A DNA stretch of 64,000 nucleotides from Haemophilus paracuniculus (GTDB lineage: Bacteria > Pseudomonadota > Gammaproteobacteria > Enterobacterales > Pasteurellaceae): positions 62,001-126,000 of the forward strand of contig NZ_MUYA01000001.1 in assembly GCF_002015115.1 (NCBI RefSeq). Direction: 5' to 3'. The stretch's first letter is position 1. Each line of letters opens with the position of its first letter. The notes below the pieces were generated by a model that saw only the letters and a program-made list of their open reading frames with translations, had not been told where the DNA came from and searched no databases. The position numbers and the translations under genes were made by a program. Of this stretch, positions 1 to 8,560 are shown piece after piece.

Positions 1-1
1 G

Positions 2-400
2 GTCTGCCTCGATCTGCTGAAAGGGGTGGGAATTGGGCTGGTGATCAGCATTCTTTTCATTTTGCACGGCAATATGAAACGAGCCTACTATTTGAGCCGT
101 GAAGAACTCGCCACCGCCAACCGCATTACCCTCGAACTGGCGGAAGAAGTGTCGTTCCTCAATAAAGCGGCGATTAAAAAGACCCTCAAAAATATCCCAC
201 CCAATGCGACCGTGATTATTAACGCCGAACGCACCGCTTACATCGCCTGCGATGTGCTGGAATTGATTGAGGATTTCGCCAACATCTACGCCAAAGAGAA
301 CCAAATCAAAGTGGTGTTAAAAGGCTTCAAAGCCGACTACGATGAACAACAATCCTCCCAAGCCAGCCATATTTCCGTAGAACATCGAAGCCGAATTTAG
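2..400 (+). CDS. SulP-type anion transporter, C-terminal part with STAS domain (partial)
   Basis: The gene runs in from outside the window; its frame is open from base 2 to the TAG at 398-400, about 132 residues. The first residues (LDLLKGVGIGLVISILF) look like the last membrane segment of a SulP/SLC26 transporter. The following ~90 residues (LELAEEVSFLNKAAI, then NATVIINAERT) resemble the cytoplasmic STAS domain that closes these proteins. Known family members carry sulfate, bicarbonate or dicarboxylates; the substrate cannot be told from this fragment. Repeat elements and a strong hairpin terminator follow. The family call is by pattern recognition on a short fragment. Confidence 0.72.
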   Translation, partial: VCLDLLKGVGIGLVISILFILHGNMKRAYYLSREELATANRITLELAEEVSFLNKAAIKKTLKNIPPNATVIINAERTAYIACDVLELIEDFANIYAKENQIKVVLKGFKADYDEQQSSQASHISVEHRSRI

Positions 401-440
401 CTTTTCCGAACAAGGGGTGGGATTTAAAAAAATTTCGTAT

Positions 441-472
441 AAGGGCGGATATAAAATCCGCCCCTACGAATG
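441..472 (+). repeat. 32-bp hairpin element, copy 1
   Basis: A perfect inverted repeat (GGGCGGAT, short loop, ATCCGCCC) followed by CCTACGAATG. The same 32 bases occur at 15372-15403, in both cases about 20-80 bp before a copy of the larger R1 element. Confidence 0.85.
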
Positions 473-490
473 GTTATTTGCTCGGTCAAA

Positions 491-672
491 AATCCCCCGT
501 CATTTTGCGTTGAGCGGTTTCGTCAATTTCAAGGTCAATTTGTACTGTTTGAGCCAGCTTGCTGGCGAGTTTACAAATTAACCGCAGAAATTAGAAACAA
601 GCGAAACAAAAGCAAAATGTTCGGGGTGTGTTTCTTTGCTACTTTCTTTGCACAAGCAAAGAAAGTAGGACA
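491..672 (+). repeat. Dispersed structured element R1, copy 1
   Basis: About 180 bp shared with 15455-15655 and, inverted, with 17228-17411. It begins CCGTCATTTTGCGTTGAGCGG and holds nested inverted repeats: an outer AATTTC/GAAATT pair, a middle AATTTGTA/TACAAATT pair, an inner GCCAGC-TT-GCTGGC hairpin (553-566), and a second long hairpin near its end (CTACTTTCTTTGC paired with GCAAAGAAAGTAG). The stems differ between copies but stay paired. A short open frame across it (470-706) has no recognisable product and I do not call it a gene. This element fills the gap between the SulP gene and surE. Confidence 0.85.
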
Positions 673-675
673 AAC

Positions 676-730
676 ACAAGCGGTGCGATTTTGCAAAGTT
701 TTGTAATAATCGCACCGCTTAATTTTTTTT
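676..730 (+). terminator. Intrinsic terminator made of two inverted uptake sequences
   Basis: AAGCGGTGCGATT pairs with AATCGCACCGCTT, followed by a run of eight T. The arms are two oppositely oriented uptake-signal cores, a known arrangement in Pasteurellaceae. It would stop plus-strand transcription before surE. Confidence 0.8.
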
Positions 731-780
731 GAATGGAATGTGGTAAACTGCCGAACTTTTCCAACAAGTTAGGTAGAAAA

Positions 781-1545
781 ATGAACATTTTAGTCAGTAA
801 TGATGACGGCTTTCACACCGAAGGGATTCAGACCCTCGCCAAAGCGTTGCGAGGGGCGGGGCATCAAGTTACCGTTATCGCCCCCGACCGCAATCGTAGT
901 GCGGCGTCCAGTTGTTTAACTTTAACCGAGCCGTTGCGAGTGCATCAATTCAATCCGCAAAATTATGCGGTGATTGCTGGTACGCCCGCTGACTGCGTTC
1001 ATTTAGCCTTAAATGGGGTGTTGGATTCGCCCTTTGATTTGGTGATTTCGGGGATCAACCACGGGGCGAATTTGGGCGATGATGTGGTCTATTCTGGCAC
1101 AGTGGCGGCGGCGTTAGAGGGGCGTTATTTGCCTTATCCGAGCCTTGCGGTGTCGTTGGTAGGCAAAGGGGCGGCGAGCCATTTATTTGGCAAGAACCAT
1201 TTTGACACAGCGGCACAGGTGGTATTGGAATTGTTGCCAAAGCTCACAAAAAATTTACTGCCCGCCCGTCAAATTCTGAACATTAACGTGCCTGATGTGT
1301 CATACAACGAGCTAAAAGGGGTGATGATTACCCGTCTCGGAAAACGTTCTGCGGCTGCCGAAGTGATTGAACAGCAAGATCCGCGTGGATCGACGGTGTT
1401 TTGGATCGGGGCAAACGGCAAACCGATTGAAGACGGCGAAGGCACGGACTTTTACGCCCTTGAACATAATTATGTGTCGATCACGCCGATTCAGGCAGAT
1501 ATGACCGCACATCAATCCCTGCAATCTTTACAAGAGACTTTCTAA
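781..1545 (+). CDS. surE: 5'/3'-nucleotidase SurE
   Basis: A 254-residue protein matching the usual SurE length. SurE is a metal-dependent survival-phase nucleotidase that removes phosphate from nucleoside 5'- and 3'-monophosphates in the cytoplasm. The N-terminal [10 protein letters not shown] holds the paired metal-binding aspartates, followed by [11 protein letters not shown] and the [18 protein letters not shown] signature. The open frame reaches back to 733, but the family starts at [10 protein letters not shown], so I start at the ATG at 781. Its stop shares one base with the next gene (TAATG), so the two are probably co-translated. Confidence 0.95.
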   Translation: MNILVSNDDGFHTEGIQTLAKALRGAGHQVTVIAPDRNRSAASSCLTLTEPLRVHQFNPQNYAVIAGTPADCVHLALNGVLDSPFDLVISGINHGANLGDDVVYSGTVAAALEGRYLPYPSLAVSLVGKGAASHLFGKNHFDTAAQVVLELLPKLTKNLLPARQILNINVPDVSYNELKGVMITRLGKRSAAAEVIEQQDPRGSTVFWIGANGKPIEDGEGTDFYALEHNYVSITPIQADMTAHQSLQSLQETF

Positions 1546-2129
1546 TGAAATTATTTGGTACGATTTACGACAAAACAATGGAATGGGCGAAGCACCGCTA
1601 CGCCGCTTTTTGGTTGAGTTTTGTCAGCTTTATTGAGGCGATTTTTTTCCCGATCCCGCCCGATGTGATGTTGATCCCAATGTCGATGAGCAAACCGCAC
1701 AATGCGACCCGTTATGCGATTTACACCACCCTCGCTTCGGTGGCGGGCGGAATTATCGGTTACTTTATCGGCTTATATGCTTTCGACTGGGTAAAAGGTT
1801 TGATCGAGAGTTGGGGAATGCAAGCCAACTTCGACAAAGCCCAACGCTGGTTTGAAACTTGGGGCGTGGCGGTGGTTTTCCTCGCAGGATTCTCGCCAAT
1901 TCCGTTTAAAGTGTTTACAATTTGTGCAGGCGTAATGCAAATGGCATTCTTTCCGTTCGCAATTACTGCTACAATCTCACGATTTGCACGCTTTATCCTC
2001 GTTGCCAAACTTTCGGCGTGGGGAGGGGAAAAATATGCGGATAAAATCCGCCGTTCAATTGAACTTATTGGCTGGGGAACGGTTGCCCTTGCGGTCGTTG
2101 CCTATGTAATTTATCAATTTATGAAATAA
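1545..2129 (+). CDS. yqaA: DedA/YqaA family inner-membrane protein
   Basis: A 194-residue polytopic membrane protein of the SNARE-associated (DedA) superfamily, closest in appearance to YqaA. The signature SFIEAIFFPIPPDVMLIPM (residues ~27-45) and the later GFSPIPFKVFTICAG segment are the two re-entrant amphipathic motifs expected for the fold. Several DedA relatives act as lipid scramblases or in envelope homeostasis; the job of this one is not established. Start overlaps the surE stop by one base. Two cell-envelope lipoproteins and nlpD follow on the same strand, which fits an envelope role by context only. Confidence 0.85.
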   Translation: MKLFGTIYDKTMEWAKHRYAAFWLSFVSFIEAIFFPIPPDVMLIPMSMSKPHNATRYAIYTTLASVAGGIIGYFIGLYAFDWVKGLIESWGMQANFDKAQRWFETWGVAVVFLAGFSPIPFKVFTICAGVMQMAFFPFAITATISRFARFILVAKLSAWGGEKYADKIRRSIELIGWGTVALAVVAYVIYQFMK

Positions 2130-2140
2130 AGGACATCAAA

Positions 2141-2593
2141 ATGAAAAAATCTCTGTTTATCCTACCGCTTGCAGCCCTCATTTTAACCGCTTGTAACAGC
2201 GGTTCTTCAAGTGAATCAAGCACCGAAACCATTGAAGCGAACAACACCAGCTGGCAACCTGCGGATATTCAACCTGCCGCAATGCCAAGCTCAATGAACC
2301 AGCCTGTTAGCACCCCGTCTTACGGTGGTTCAATCCCGCAACCTGTTTCATCATCATACGGTGCAACGGAAACTGTCGGCAACTGCCAAGTAGTGCGTGA
2401 TGCAAGTGGCGCGCCGATTTACGCTCAAATTCAAAAAGGTTGCTACACCGACAGCACCTACACCGTAGGCAAACAAGACACCCTCTATTTGATCGGCTAT
2501 TTAGCAGGCTCAAATGCGAATCGAATCGCTTCACTCAACGGCTTAAATCCGTCTGCGAAATTGAAAGTGGGTCAAACCTTACGCGTTCGCTAA
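2141..2593 (+). CDS. LysM-domain lipoprotein, NlpD-like without peptidase domain
   Basis: A 150-residue lipoprotein. The signal peptide ends in the lipobox LTAC with Cys18 as the lipidated residue. A low-complexity Ser/Pro linker carries the motif WQPADIQPAAMPSSM, and the C-terminal ~45 residues (YTVGKQDTLYLIGYLAGSN to LKVGQTLRVR) form a peptidoglycan-binding LysM domain. It looks like the N-terminal half of nlpD, two genes downstream, duplicated without the LytM part. Its specific role is unknown; anchoring to outer membrane and peptidoglycan is inferred. Confidence 0.8.
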   Translation: MKKSLFILPLAALILTACNSGSSSESSTETIEANNTSWQPADIQPAAMPSSMNQPVSTPSYGGSIPQPVSSSYGATETVGNCQVVRDASGAPIYAQIQKGCYTDSTYTVGKQDTLYLIGYLAGSNANRIASLNGLNPSAKLKVGQTLRVR

Positions 2594-2602
2594 TGGGGCA
2601 AA

Positions 2603-2818
2603 ATGAAAAAAACGTTTTTCTCGTTAGCGATTTTTTCGCTCTTTCTGACCGCTTGTAACAGCCAACCAGCCTCAAAAGCCGAGGTTCGATCGTCAGATCC
2701 AAACGAACTGCCACCGGGTGTTATGCAACCCGTGGCAGGTTCGGGGGCAACTGAGGGCAGTTATAGCTGGCCGTCAGATATTCAAACCGCCCCAATGCCC
2801 GCTTCAATGGCAAAATAA
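2603..2818 (+). CDS. Small lipoprotein, truncated NlpD-like paralogue
   Basis: A 71-residue lipoprotein with signal peptide and lipobox LTAC (Cys18). Its mature part is unstructured and ends right after SWPSDIQTAPMPASM, the same motif found in the mature linkers of both neighbours (WQPADIQPAAMPSSM; WQSDVQPVEMPSSM). It has no LysM or LytM domain. The gene sits 9 bp after the LysM lipoprotein gene and 26 bp before nlpD. It may be a functional small lipoprotein or a decayed duplicate; the intact signal peptide and frame favour expression. Confidence 0.65.
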   Translation: MKKTFFSLAIFSLFLTACNSQPASKAEVRSSDPNELPPGVMQPVAGSGATEGSYSWPSDIQTAPMPASMAK

Positions 2819-2844
2819 TGTTGTTTTAAAGGATATTTACCCAA

Positions 2845-4053
2845 ATGAAGAAAATTTTTCTTTTCGTACCCCTTGCATCACTCGTTTTAACGGCGTGTTC
2901 ATCAAATGATCCCGCCCCAGTAGTGAGTGCAACGGGCAGTAATGGTGGCGGCGAACTTGCCCCAAGTTTACCGCAGCCCGTAAACACCGTTTCAACGGGT
3001 TGGCAATCGGATGTGCAACCGGTAGAAATGCCAAGCTCAATGAGCCAGCCAGCACCACAACCTGTTTATAACGCCCCTGCACCGCAGCCTGTTTATAATG
3101 CACCTGCACCTCAACCTGTGGCGAAGCCAAAACCAGTTCCTGCTCCAAAACCTGCGGCGAAAAAAGTGCCTCAAAATTTTGAGATTCCTCGCGATGAAAA
3201 CAACGCCCCGATTTATAGCCAAATCGAAAAAGGGTTCTACAACGGCGACACTTACACCGTGCGTAAAGGCGACACAATGTTCCTTATCGCCTACATTGCA
3301 GGGAAAGACGTAAAAGAAATCGCCCGCTTAAATAATATGAGCGAGCCATATCAGTTGCGTGTTGGGCAAGCCTTAAAATTAGGCAACAGCAATACGGCAA
3401 GCACCACGCCAGCACCTGCACCGACCCCAGCCGCACCGCCAAAACCTGTTGAGCCACCTGTTACCTACACCCAAGGGGCAAATGGCACGACATACAGTTC
3501 AGAGGGCGATGTAACAGGCCCTGTTAAAGCTGCGACGGGTTCAAATGAAGTTGCCGTACCAAATGCAGGCGTGCGAGCCAGCGTTGGCACAGCCCCAGTT
3601 TCAACAGGTGTCGTGGCGACCACAGGTTCAGCCGTGCGAGCCAGCACCGTTAGCACCAGCACCAATTACGCCCCATCGTCATCAATCAAATGGCAATGGC
3701 CAACGGCAGGACGCGTGATCGCAGGCTACTCAGCCTCAGAGGGCGGAAACAAAGGGCTTGATATCGCAGGCTCGAAAGGTCAAGACGTTGTGGCTGCCGC
3801 ACCTGGTAAAGTCGTTTACGCAGGCAACGCGTTGGAGGGATACGGCAACTTAATCATCATCAAACATAGCGATGATTTCCTCAGTGCCTACGCCCACAAC
3901 GACAGCATCAAAGTTGATGAGCAAGACACTGTAAAAGCCGGCGAAAGAATCGCCACCCTCGGTAGCACGGGAACAAACACCAACAAACTTCACTTTGAAA
4001 TCCGTTACAAAGGGAAGTCCATCGACCCAGCCCGCTACCTACCAAAACGATAA
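2845..4053 (+). CDS. nlpD: Murein hydrolase activator NlpD (LppB)
   Basis: A 402-residue outer-membrane lipoprotein (lipobox LTAC, Cys18). Order: Pro/Ala-rich linker with a tandem PAPQPVYNA repeat (residues ~70-95), LysM domain (YTVRKGDTMFLIAYIAGKD, ~138-185), a long Ser/Thr/Ala linker with repeated VRAS, and a C-terminal LytM/M23 domain (from ~278, WPTAGRVIAGY to the end). The LytM domain is degenerate: the usual metal-binding His before GxD is Asn (NKGLDIAG) and the HxH motif reads KLHFEI, as in E. coli NlpD. It therefore should not cleave murein itself but activate an AmiC-type amidase during cell separation. Confidence 0.93.
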   Translation: MKKIFLFVPLASLVLTACSSNDPAPVVSATGSNGGGELAPSLPQPVNTVSTGWQSDVQPVEMPSSMSQPAPQPVYNAPAPQPVYNAPAPQPVAKPKPVPAPKPAAKKVPQNFEIPRDENNAPIYSQIEKGFYNGDTYTVRKGDTMFLIAYIAGKDVKEIARLNNMSEPYQLRVGQALKLGNSNTASTTPAPAPTPAAPPKPVEPPVTYTQGANGTTYSSEGDVTGPVKAATGSNEVAVPNAGVRASVGTAPVSTGVVATTGSAVRASTVSTSTNYAPSSSIKWQWPTAGRVIAGYSASEGGNKGLDIAGSKGQDVVAAAPGKVVYAGNALEGYGNLIIIKHSDDFLSAYAHNDSIKVDEQDTVKAGERIATLGSTGTNTNKLHFEIRYKGKSIDPARYLPKR

Positions 4054-4065
4054 TCTAATCATTAA

Positions 4066-4093
4066 AACACCCTCGGTTGAGGGTGTTTTTTTA
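4066..4093 (+). terminator. Intrinsic terminator after nlpD
   Basis: ACACCCTC-GGTT-GAGGGTGT followed by seven T, just after the nlpD stop. Confidence 0.9.
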
Positions 4094-4152
4094 TCTTCAA
4101 ACAAGCGGTGGGATTTCATGAAATTTCGTAAAATCCTACTGCTTGCAGAGAC

Positions 4153-4182
4153 AAAAAAGCCAACGATAACGTTGGCTTTTTA
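4153..4182 (-). terminator. Intrinsic terminator after ilvC
   Basis: AAAAAGCCAAC-GATA-GTTGGCTTTTT. Symmetric A and T tracts mean it can act in both directions; it lies 15 bp past the ilvC stop. Confidence 0.9.
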
Positions 4183-4196
4183 TTTATTGAAGAAAA

Positions 4197-5678
4197 TTAA
4201 CCTTGCGATGAAATACGTTTCATATCCGTCATATAACCACGCAATTCTTGTCCGATGATTTCGATTGGGTGGTTGCGGATTGCATCGTTTACATCACGCA
4301 ACAACACGTTGTCGATTTCCACCGCTGGGGTTGGTTCGCCCAAGTCGCCTTTTTGTAGAGTTGGGATAATTTTTTCCGCAAGGATTGGCGTTGCAACGTG
4401 TGAGAATAAGTAGTTGCCGTATTCTGCGGTGTCTGAAATAACTACGTTCATTTCGTATAAGCGTTTACGAGCGATGGTGTTCGCAATTAACGGTAATTCG
4501 TGCAGTGATTCGTAGTAAGCCGATTCTTCGTAGATACCGCTTGCCACCATTGTGTCGAACGCTAATTCTACGCCCGCTTTCACCATTGCGACCATCACTA
4601 CGCCGTTATCGAAGTATTCTTGCTCGCTGATTTTGATGCCGTCGCCTTTCGGGGCGTTTTCAAAGGCAGTTTTGCCCGTTTCTTCACGCCATTTGAGCAA
4701 GTTCGCATCGCCGTTCGCCCAGTCTGCCATCATTGTTGATGAAAATTCGCCGCTGATGATGTCGTCCATATGTTTTTCAAATAAGAACGCCAATTCAGCT
4801 TTGATTTGCTCTGAAAGCTCGAACGCACGCAATTTCGCAGAATTTGAAAGACGATCCATCATTAAGGTGATACCACCTTGTTTTAACGCTTCGGTGATGG
4901 TTTCCCAACCGTATTGGATCAATTTACCTGCGTAGGCGGGATCTTTGCCCTCTTTCACGAGTTTGTCGTAGCACACGATTGAGCCTGCTTGTAACATACC
5001 GCAAAGAATGGTTTGCTCGCCCATTAAGTCAGATTTCACTTCGGCAACGAAAGAAGATTCCAACACGCCCGCACGGTCGCCGCCTGTCGCACTCGCCCAC
5101 GCTTTCGCAATCGCCAAGCCTTCGCCTTTCGGGTCGTTTTCTGGGTGAACGGCGATTAAGGTCGGCACGCCGAAGCCACGTTTGTACTCTTCACGCACTT
5201 CCGTCCCTGGGCATTTCGGTGCGGTCATTACCACAGTTAAATCTTTACGAATTTGCTCGCCCTCTTCCACGATGTTGAAACCGTGTGAGTAACCGAACGC
5301 GGCACCTTGTTTCATCAATGGCATTACGTCCGCCACCACTTTTGAGTGCTGTTTATCTGGGGTGAGGTTGATCACGAGATCTGCTGTTGGGATTAACTCT
5401 TCATAAGTGCCAACTTTGAAGCCGTTTTCAGTGGCACGCGTAAATGACGCACGTTTTTCTGCAATCGCTTCTGGGCGTAAGGCGTAGCTGATGTCTAAGC
5501 CAGAATCACGCATATTCAAACCTTGGTTTAAGCCTTGCGCGCCACAACCCACGATCACCACTTTTTTGCCTTTTAAGAAGTTGCAACCGTCTGCAAATTC
5601 TTCACGATCCATAAAACGACAACGACCTAATTGGTCTAATTTTTGACGTAAATTTAATGTGTTGAAATAGTTAGCCAT
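4197..5678 (-). CDS. ilvC: Ketol-acid reductoisomerase, long (class II) form
   Basis: A 493-residue enzyme, the length of the long enterobacterial form rather than the ~330-residue short form. It converts 2-acetolactate and 2-aceto-2-hydroxybutyrate to the dihydroxy acids of valine and isoleucine synthesis, using NADPH and Mg2+. The Rossmann motif [20 protein letters not shown] lies at residues ~40-58, followed by the duplicated helical knotted domain. It stands alone between two terminators or repeats, away from other ilv genes; ilvA of the same pathway is at 49 kb. Confidence 0.96.
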   Translation of the reverse strand: MANYFNTLNLRQKLDQLGRCRFMDREEFADGCNFLKGKKVVIVGCGAQGLNQGLNMRDSGLDISYALRPEAIAEKRASFTRATENGFKVGTYEELIPTADLVINLTPDKQHSKVVADVMPLMKQGAAFGYSHGFNIVEEGEQIRKDLTVVMTAPKCPGTEVREEYKRGFGVPTLIAVHPENDPKGEGLAIAKAWASATGGDRAGVLESSFVAEVKSDLMGEQTILCGMLQAGSIVCYDKLVKEGKDPAYAGKLIQYGWETITEALKQGGITLMMDRLSNSAKLRAFELSEQIKAELAFLFEKHMDDIISGEFSSTMMADWANGDANLLKWREETGKTAFENAPKGDGIKISEQEYFDNGVVMVAMVKAGVELAFDTMVASGIYEESAYYESLHELPLIANTIARKRLYEMNVVISDTAEYGNYLFSHVATPILAEKIIPTLQKGDLGEPTPAVEIDNVLLRDVNDAIRNHPIEIIGQELRGYMTDMKRISSQG

Positions 5679-5848
5679 TTTAAATTCCTTGTTTGTTTAG
5701 AAGAAAAATTCGAGGGCATTATAAGGGAAAAATCAAGTTGCGAAAATTGATATTATTGATATTTGTGATTTCATTTTGTGAAATGATGAAGATTTGGCTA
5801 TTGCAAGCGGTGGGATTTTTCAAAATTTCACAGAATCTTACCGCTTGT

Positions 5849-5977
5849 CGCCCCCTTCGGTTTCGCTACGCTCAACCACTTCCCCCTCAAGCGGGGGCAG
5901 ATCTTGTTCTACGGTAATTTTAAGATCTGCCCCCGTTTACGGGGGAAGTACCCTGCGTAGCAGGGGGTAGGGGGCAA
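5849..5977 (+). repeat. Dispersed element R2, copy 1
   Basis: About 130 bp of GC-rich hairpins upstream of ilvC and downstream of tag. It starts CGCCCCCTTCGGTTTCGCTACGC-like, runs through CCACTTCCCCC, and ends GGGGGAAGTACCCTGCGTAGCAGGGGGTAGGGGGCAAC in pieces that pair with one another. It recurs inverted at 50677-50793 after slyD. An uptake core (CCGCTTGT) touches its left edge. It accounts for most of the 320-bp gap here. Confidence 0.85.
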
Positions 5978-5999
5978 CAAATCGGATAAATAAGTTTAT

Positions 6000-6572
6000 C
6001 TACAAGCGGTTAGATTTCCGTTTTTTACAAAAACAATCATCAAAATGATCATCTACCAATCCCACCGCTTGCATAAAGGCGTAGCAGGTGGTTTCGCCGA
6101 CAAAGGCAAAACCTCGTTTTTTCAAGGCTTTGGACATTGCGGTGGAAGTGGGGGTTTTGCTTGGTAGATCTTCCGCTCGTTGCACCGAATTGGATTGGGG
6201 TTGATGTTGCACAAACGACCAGATGAAATCACTAAAATCCTCGCCGTTGGCTTGCATTGCAAGGTAGGCGTGGGCGTTTTTGATGATCGCCTGTAATTTG
6301 AGGCGGTGGCGGATTAAGCCTGCGTTTTGCATTAGTTGATCAAGATCGCTTTCGTTCATTTGAGCGATTTTTTCGGGCTGAAAGTGAAAAAAGGCTTGGC
6401 GATAAGCCTCTCGCTTTTTCAGCACGGTAATCCACGAAAGCCCCGCTTGTTGCCCCTCTAAACAAAACTGTTCAAACAGTTTTTGACTATCGTATTGGGG
6501 CTTGCCCCACTCTTGATCGTGGTAGGCTTGGTAAATCTCACTCTCGCCCACCCACGCACAACGTTTGATCAT
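6000..6572 (-). CDS. tag: DNA-3-methyladenine glycosylase I
   Basis: A 190-residue base-excision repair enzyme that removes 3-methyladenine from alkylated DNA. Zinc-site residues are present: Cys near the start (KRCAWV), His in YHDQEWG, and the C-terminal DDHFDDCFC segment. The central CLEGQQAGLSWITVLKKRE matches the family's highly conserved core. Length matches E. coli Tag (187). The C-terminus is read through an uptake-like sequence at the gene end. It is followed upstream (minus direction) by nhaA and that gene's terminator, so it is likely transcribed alone. Confidence 0.96.
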   Translation of the reverse strand: MIKRCAWVGESEIYQAYHDQEWGKPQYDSQKLFEQFCLEGQQAGLSWITVLKKREAYRQAFFHFQPEKIAQMNESDLDQLMQNAGLIRHRLKLQAIIKNAHAYLAMQANGEDFSDFIWSFVQHQPQSNSVQRAEDLPSKTPTSTAMSKALKKRGFAFVGETTCYAFMQAVGLVDDHFDDCFCKKRKSNRL

Positions 6573-6583
6573 TTTCTTTCCTC

Positions 6584-6608
6584 AAAAAAATCCCCCTTAC
6601 GGGGGATT
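6584..6608 (-). terminator. Intrinsic terminator after nhaA
   Basis: On the minus strand AATCCCCC-GTAA-GGGGGATT followed by T7; directly past the nhaA stop. Confidence 0.88.
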
Positions 6609-6611
6609 GGA

Positions 6612-7793
6612 TTATGCGAATTTCGGTTTGGTAACGGCTTTTAATAAGAAATAGCCCGCCACCGCAGAAACGCTCGAACCGAGCAAAATGCCTAATCGGG
6701 CAAGGGCGGTGAGGGTGGCATTCGAGACATCGTTCTCGCCGCCAAAGGCAAGCCCTGCGAGGAACATTGACATTGTGAAACCGATACCACACAACACGGC
6801 AATCGCAAACACTTGTTTCAAATTCACTCCCTCTGGCAATTTGGCGATTTTGAGTAAAATCGAGAGGTAGCAGAACAAGAATACGCCGAGGGGTTTGCCA
6901 ATAATCAAGCCTAACGCAATGCCCAACGGTAACGGTGAAGCGAGTTCGGCAATGCCCACATCGAACAGCGACACCCCTGCGTTGGCGAAAGCGAACAGCG
7001 GTAGGATCACGAACGAACACCACGGGGTTAAAATTTCAGCAAAATGGTGCAATGGCGATTCGCCTTTTTTATCTTTGAGAGGGATACAGAAGCCGATGAT
7101 GACCCCAGCGAGGGTGGCGTGAACGCCCGATTTCAACACCGCTGCCCATAAAATCAAGCCAACGACCATATAGGCACACAGGGCGGATACTTTAAAGCGG
7201 TTCAACACAATCAAGCCGACAATCGCCACCGCGGCAATGCTTAGTGCGGTGGTGCTGAGTCCGCCCGAGAAGAAAATCGCAATCACGACAATCGCCCCTA
7301 AGTCGTCAATAATCGCAAGGGCGAGTAGGAAAATTTTTAACGCAGGTGGCACTTGTTTGCTGAGTAATGCCACGATGCCGACCGCAAAGGCGATGTCCGT
7401 TGCCATTGGGATCGCCCAACCTTTGTGGAATTGGGGGAAATCTTGGTTAATCAACCAATAAATGAGGGCAGGCACAACCATTCCGCCCACGGCGGCAACC
7501 GCAGGGAAGATCGCTTTTTGGTAGCTGGATAATGAGCCTTCGAGCAATTCGGATTTCACTTCCATTCCCACTAGCACGAAAAAGACTGCCATAAAGCCAT
7601 CGTTAATCCACATTAGCAGCGGTTTATCAATGCTAAAAGTGCCTAATTTGACCGCCACGGGGGTTTCTAAAAAACTAAAATAAAGCCCACTTAATCCAGA
7701 ATTGGCGAAAATCATCGCCAAAATGGCAAAAATCAGCAGTAACACACCGCTTGCAGATTCCAGTTTTAGGAATTTTTGTATTGATGCAATCAT
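6612..7793 (-). CDS. nhaA: Na+/H+ antiporter NhaA
   Basis: A 393-residue inner-membrane antiporter that expels Na+ (or Li+) in exchange for about two H+. About twelve membrane segments are visible. The transport-site aspartates occur in the expected places: [16 protein letters not shown] (Asp of helix IV) and [17 protein letters not shown] (the Asp pair of helix V). Length equals E. coli NhaA within a few residues. The C-terminal [13 protein letters not shown] segment is also typical. It appears to be a single-gene unit with its own terminator. Confidence 0.96.
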   Translation of the reverse strand: MIASIQKFLKLESASGVLLLIFAILAMIFANSGLSGLYFSFLETPVAVKLGTFSIDKPLLMWINDGFMAVFFVLVGMEVKSELLEGSLSSYQKAIFPAVAAVGGMVVPALIYWLINQDFPQFHKGWAIPMATDIAFAVGIVALLSKQVPPALKIFLLALAIIDDLGAIVVIAIFFSGGLSTTALSIAAVAIVGLIVLNRFKVSALCAYMVVGLILWAAVLKSGVHATLAGVIIGFCIPLKDKKGESPLHHFAEILTPWCSFVILPLFAFANAGVSLFDVGIAELASPLPLGIALGLIIGKPLGVFLFCYLSILLKIAKLPEGVNLKQVFAIAVLCGIGFTMSMFLAGLAFGGENDVSNATLTALARLGILLGSSVSAVAGYFLLKAVTKPKFA

Positions 7794-7948
7794 TTATAAC
7801 CTCCATCTTGCGACTCGCTATTTAGAGAACGTTTTAACCAAAATATTCCCTAAGATCAAATCTTTTTGTGAAAAAAGCGAACTACATCACATTTTTATTT
7901 TTTGATGTTGTTTTTTTAGACGGAAAGAAAATAAAGAATCGCCAAATA

Positions 7949-7976
7949 TAAAAAAACCCGACATCTGTCGGGTTTT
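7949..7976 (-). terminator. Intrinsic terminator after rpmG
   Basis: AAAACCCGACA-GA-TGTCGGGTTTTTTT read on the minus strand, 16 bp past the rpmG stop. Confidence 0.9.
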
Positions 7977-7991
7977 CTGCAAATCGGCAAA

Positions 7992-8162
7992 TTATTTGAT
8001 TTTTGCTTCTTTGTAAATAACGTGTTTACGCACTACTGGATCAAATTTTTTGATTTCCATTTTTTCAGGCATATTACGTTTATTTTTTGTAGTGGTGTAG
8101 AAATGACCAGTTTCAGCGGTTGAAACTAATTTGATTTTCTCACGATTACCTTTCGCTGCCAT
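7992..8162 (-). CDS. rpmG: 50S ribosomal protein L33
   Basis: A 56-residue protein. It starts [19 protein letters not shown] and ends VIYKEAKIK, matching bacterial L33 of the zinc-free type (no Cys pairs). It lies 11 bp after rpmB on the same strand and is closed by a strong terminator, so rpmB-rpmG form the standard two-gene operon. Confidence 0.95.
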
Positions 8163-8173
8163 TGGTTAGCTCC

Positions 8174-8410
8174 TTAGATTTTCTCGCCACGAGCACGGAT
8201 TTCAGCTAACACTGCATCAATGCCTTTTTTATCGATAATACGCATACCTTTCGCAGTTAAACGTAAGGTTACGAAACGGTTTTCGCTCTCAACCCAGAAA
8301 CGGTGAGTGTGAAGGTTAGGAAGAAAACGACGTTTAGTCGCATTCATTGCGTGTGAGCGGTTGTTACCAACTGCTGGACGCTTGCCGGTTACTTGGCAAA
8401 CTCTTGACAT
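8174..8410 (-). CDS. rpmB: 50S ribosomal protein L28
   Basis: A 78-residue protein beginning [20 protein letters not shown], the standard L28 N-terminus, and ending in the expected basic helix. First gene of rpmB-rpmG. It is preceded by a leader of about 115 nt that can fold and by a consensus-like promoter that lies partly within the end of radC. Confidence 0.97.
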   Translation of the reverse strand: MSRVCQVTGKRPAVGNNRSHAMNATKRRFLPNLHTHRFWVESENRFVTLRLTAKGMRIIDKKGIDAVLAEIRARGEKI

Positions 8411-8531
8411 TTGTAATTCTCCAATAATTTAAGCTTAAGCTATAAATGGTTCGGGCGATTAGGGGCGTTTTGCCTTGCTAACTGCCTCGTCAGGCATAAA
8501 CCCGACCCACGGACTACTTTAAAGGTTGCGG

Positions 8532-8560
8532 ATTATACTCGGTTTAGCTTTCACTTTCAA
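8532..8560 (-). promoter_or_regulatory. Predicted sigma-70 promoter of rpmBG
   Basis: Minus strand: TTGAAA (8555-8560), 17-bp spacer, TATAAT (8532-8537). The -35 box lies inside the last codons of radC. Transcription would start near 8525, giving a leader of about 115 nt before rpmB. Confidence 0.8.

Noticed and set aside
470..706. A 78-codon open frame
   Set aside because: It lies wholly within repeat R1, whose constraint is on hairpin pairing, and has no ribosome-binding site or recognisable protein features.
7860..7900. CRP-like half sites (TGTGA and TCACA) upstream of nhaA
   Set aside because: The spacing is about 15 bp instead of 6, so they do not form a CRP operator.
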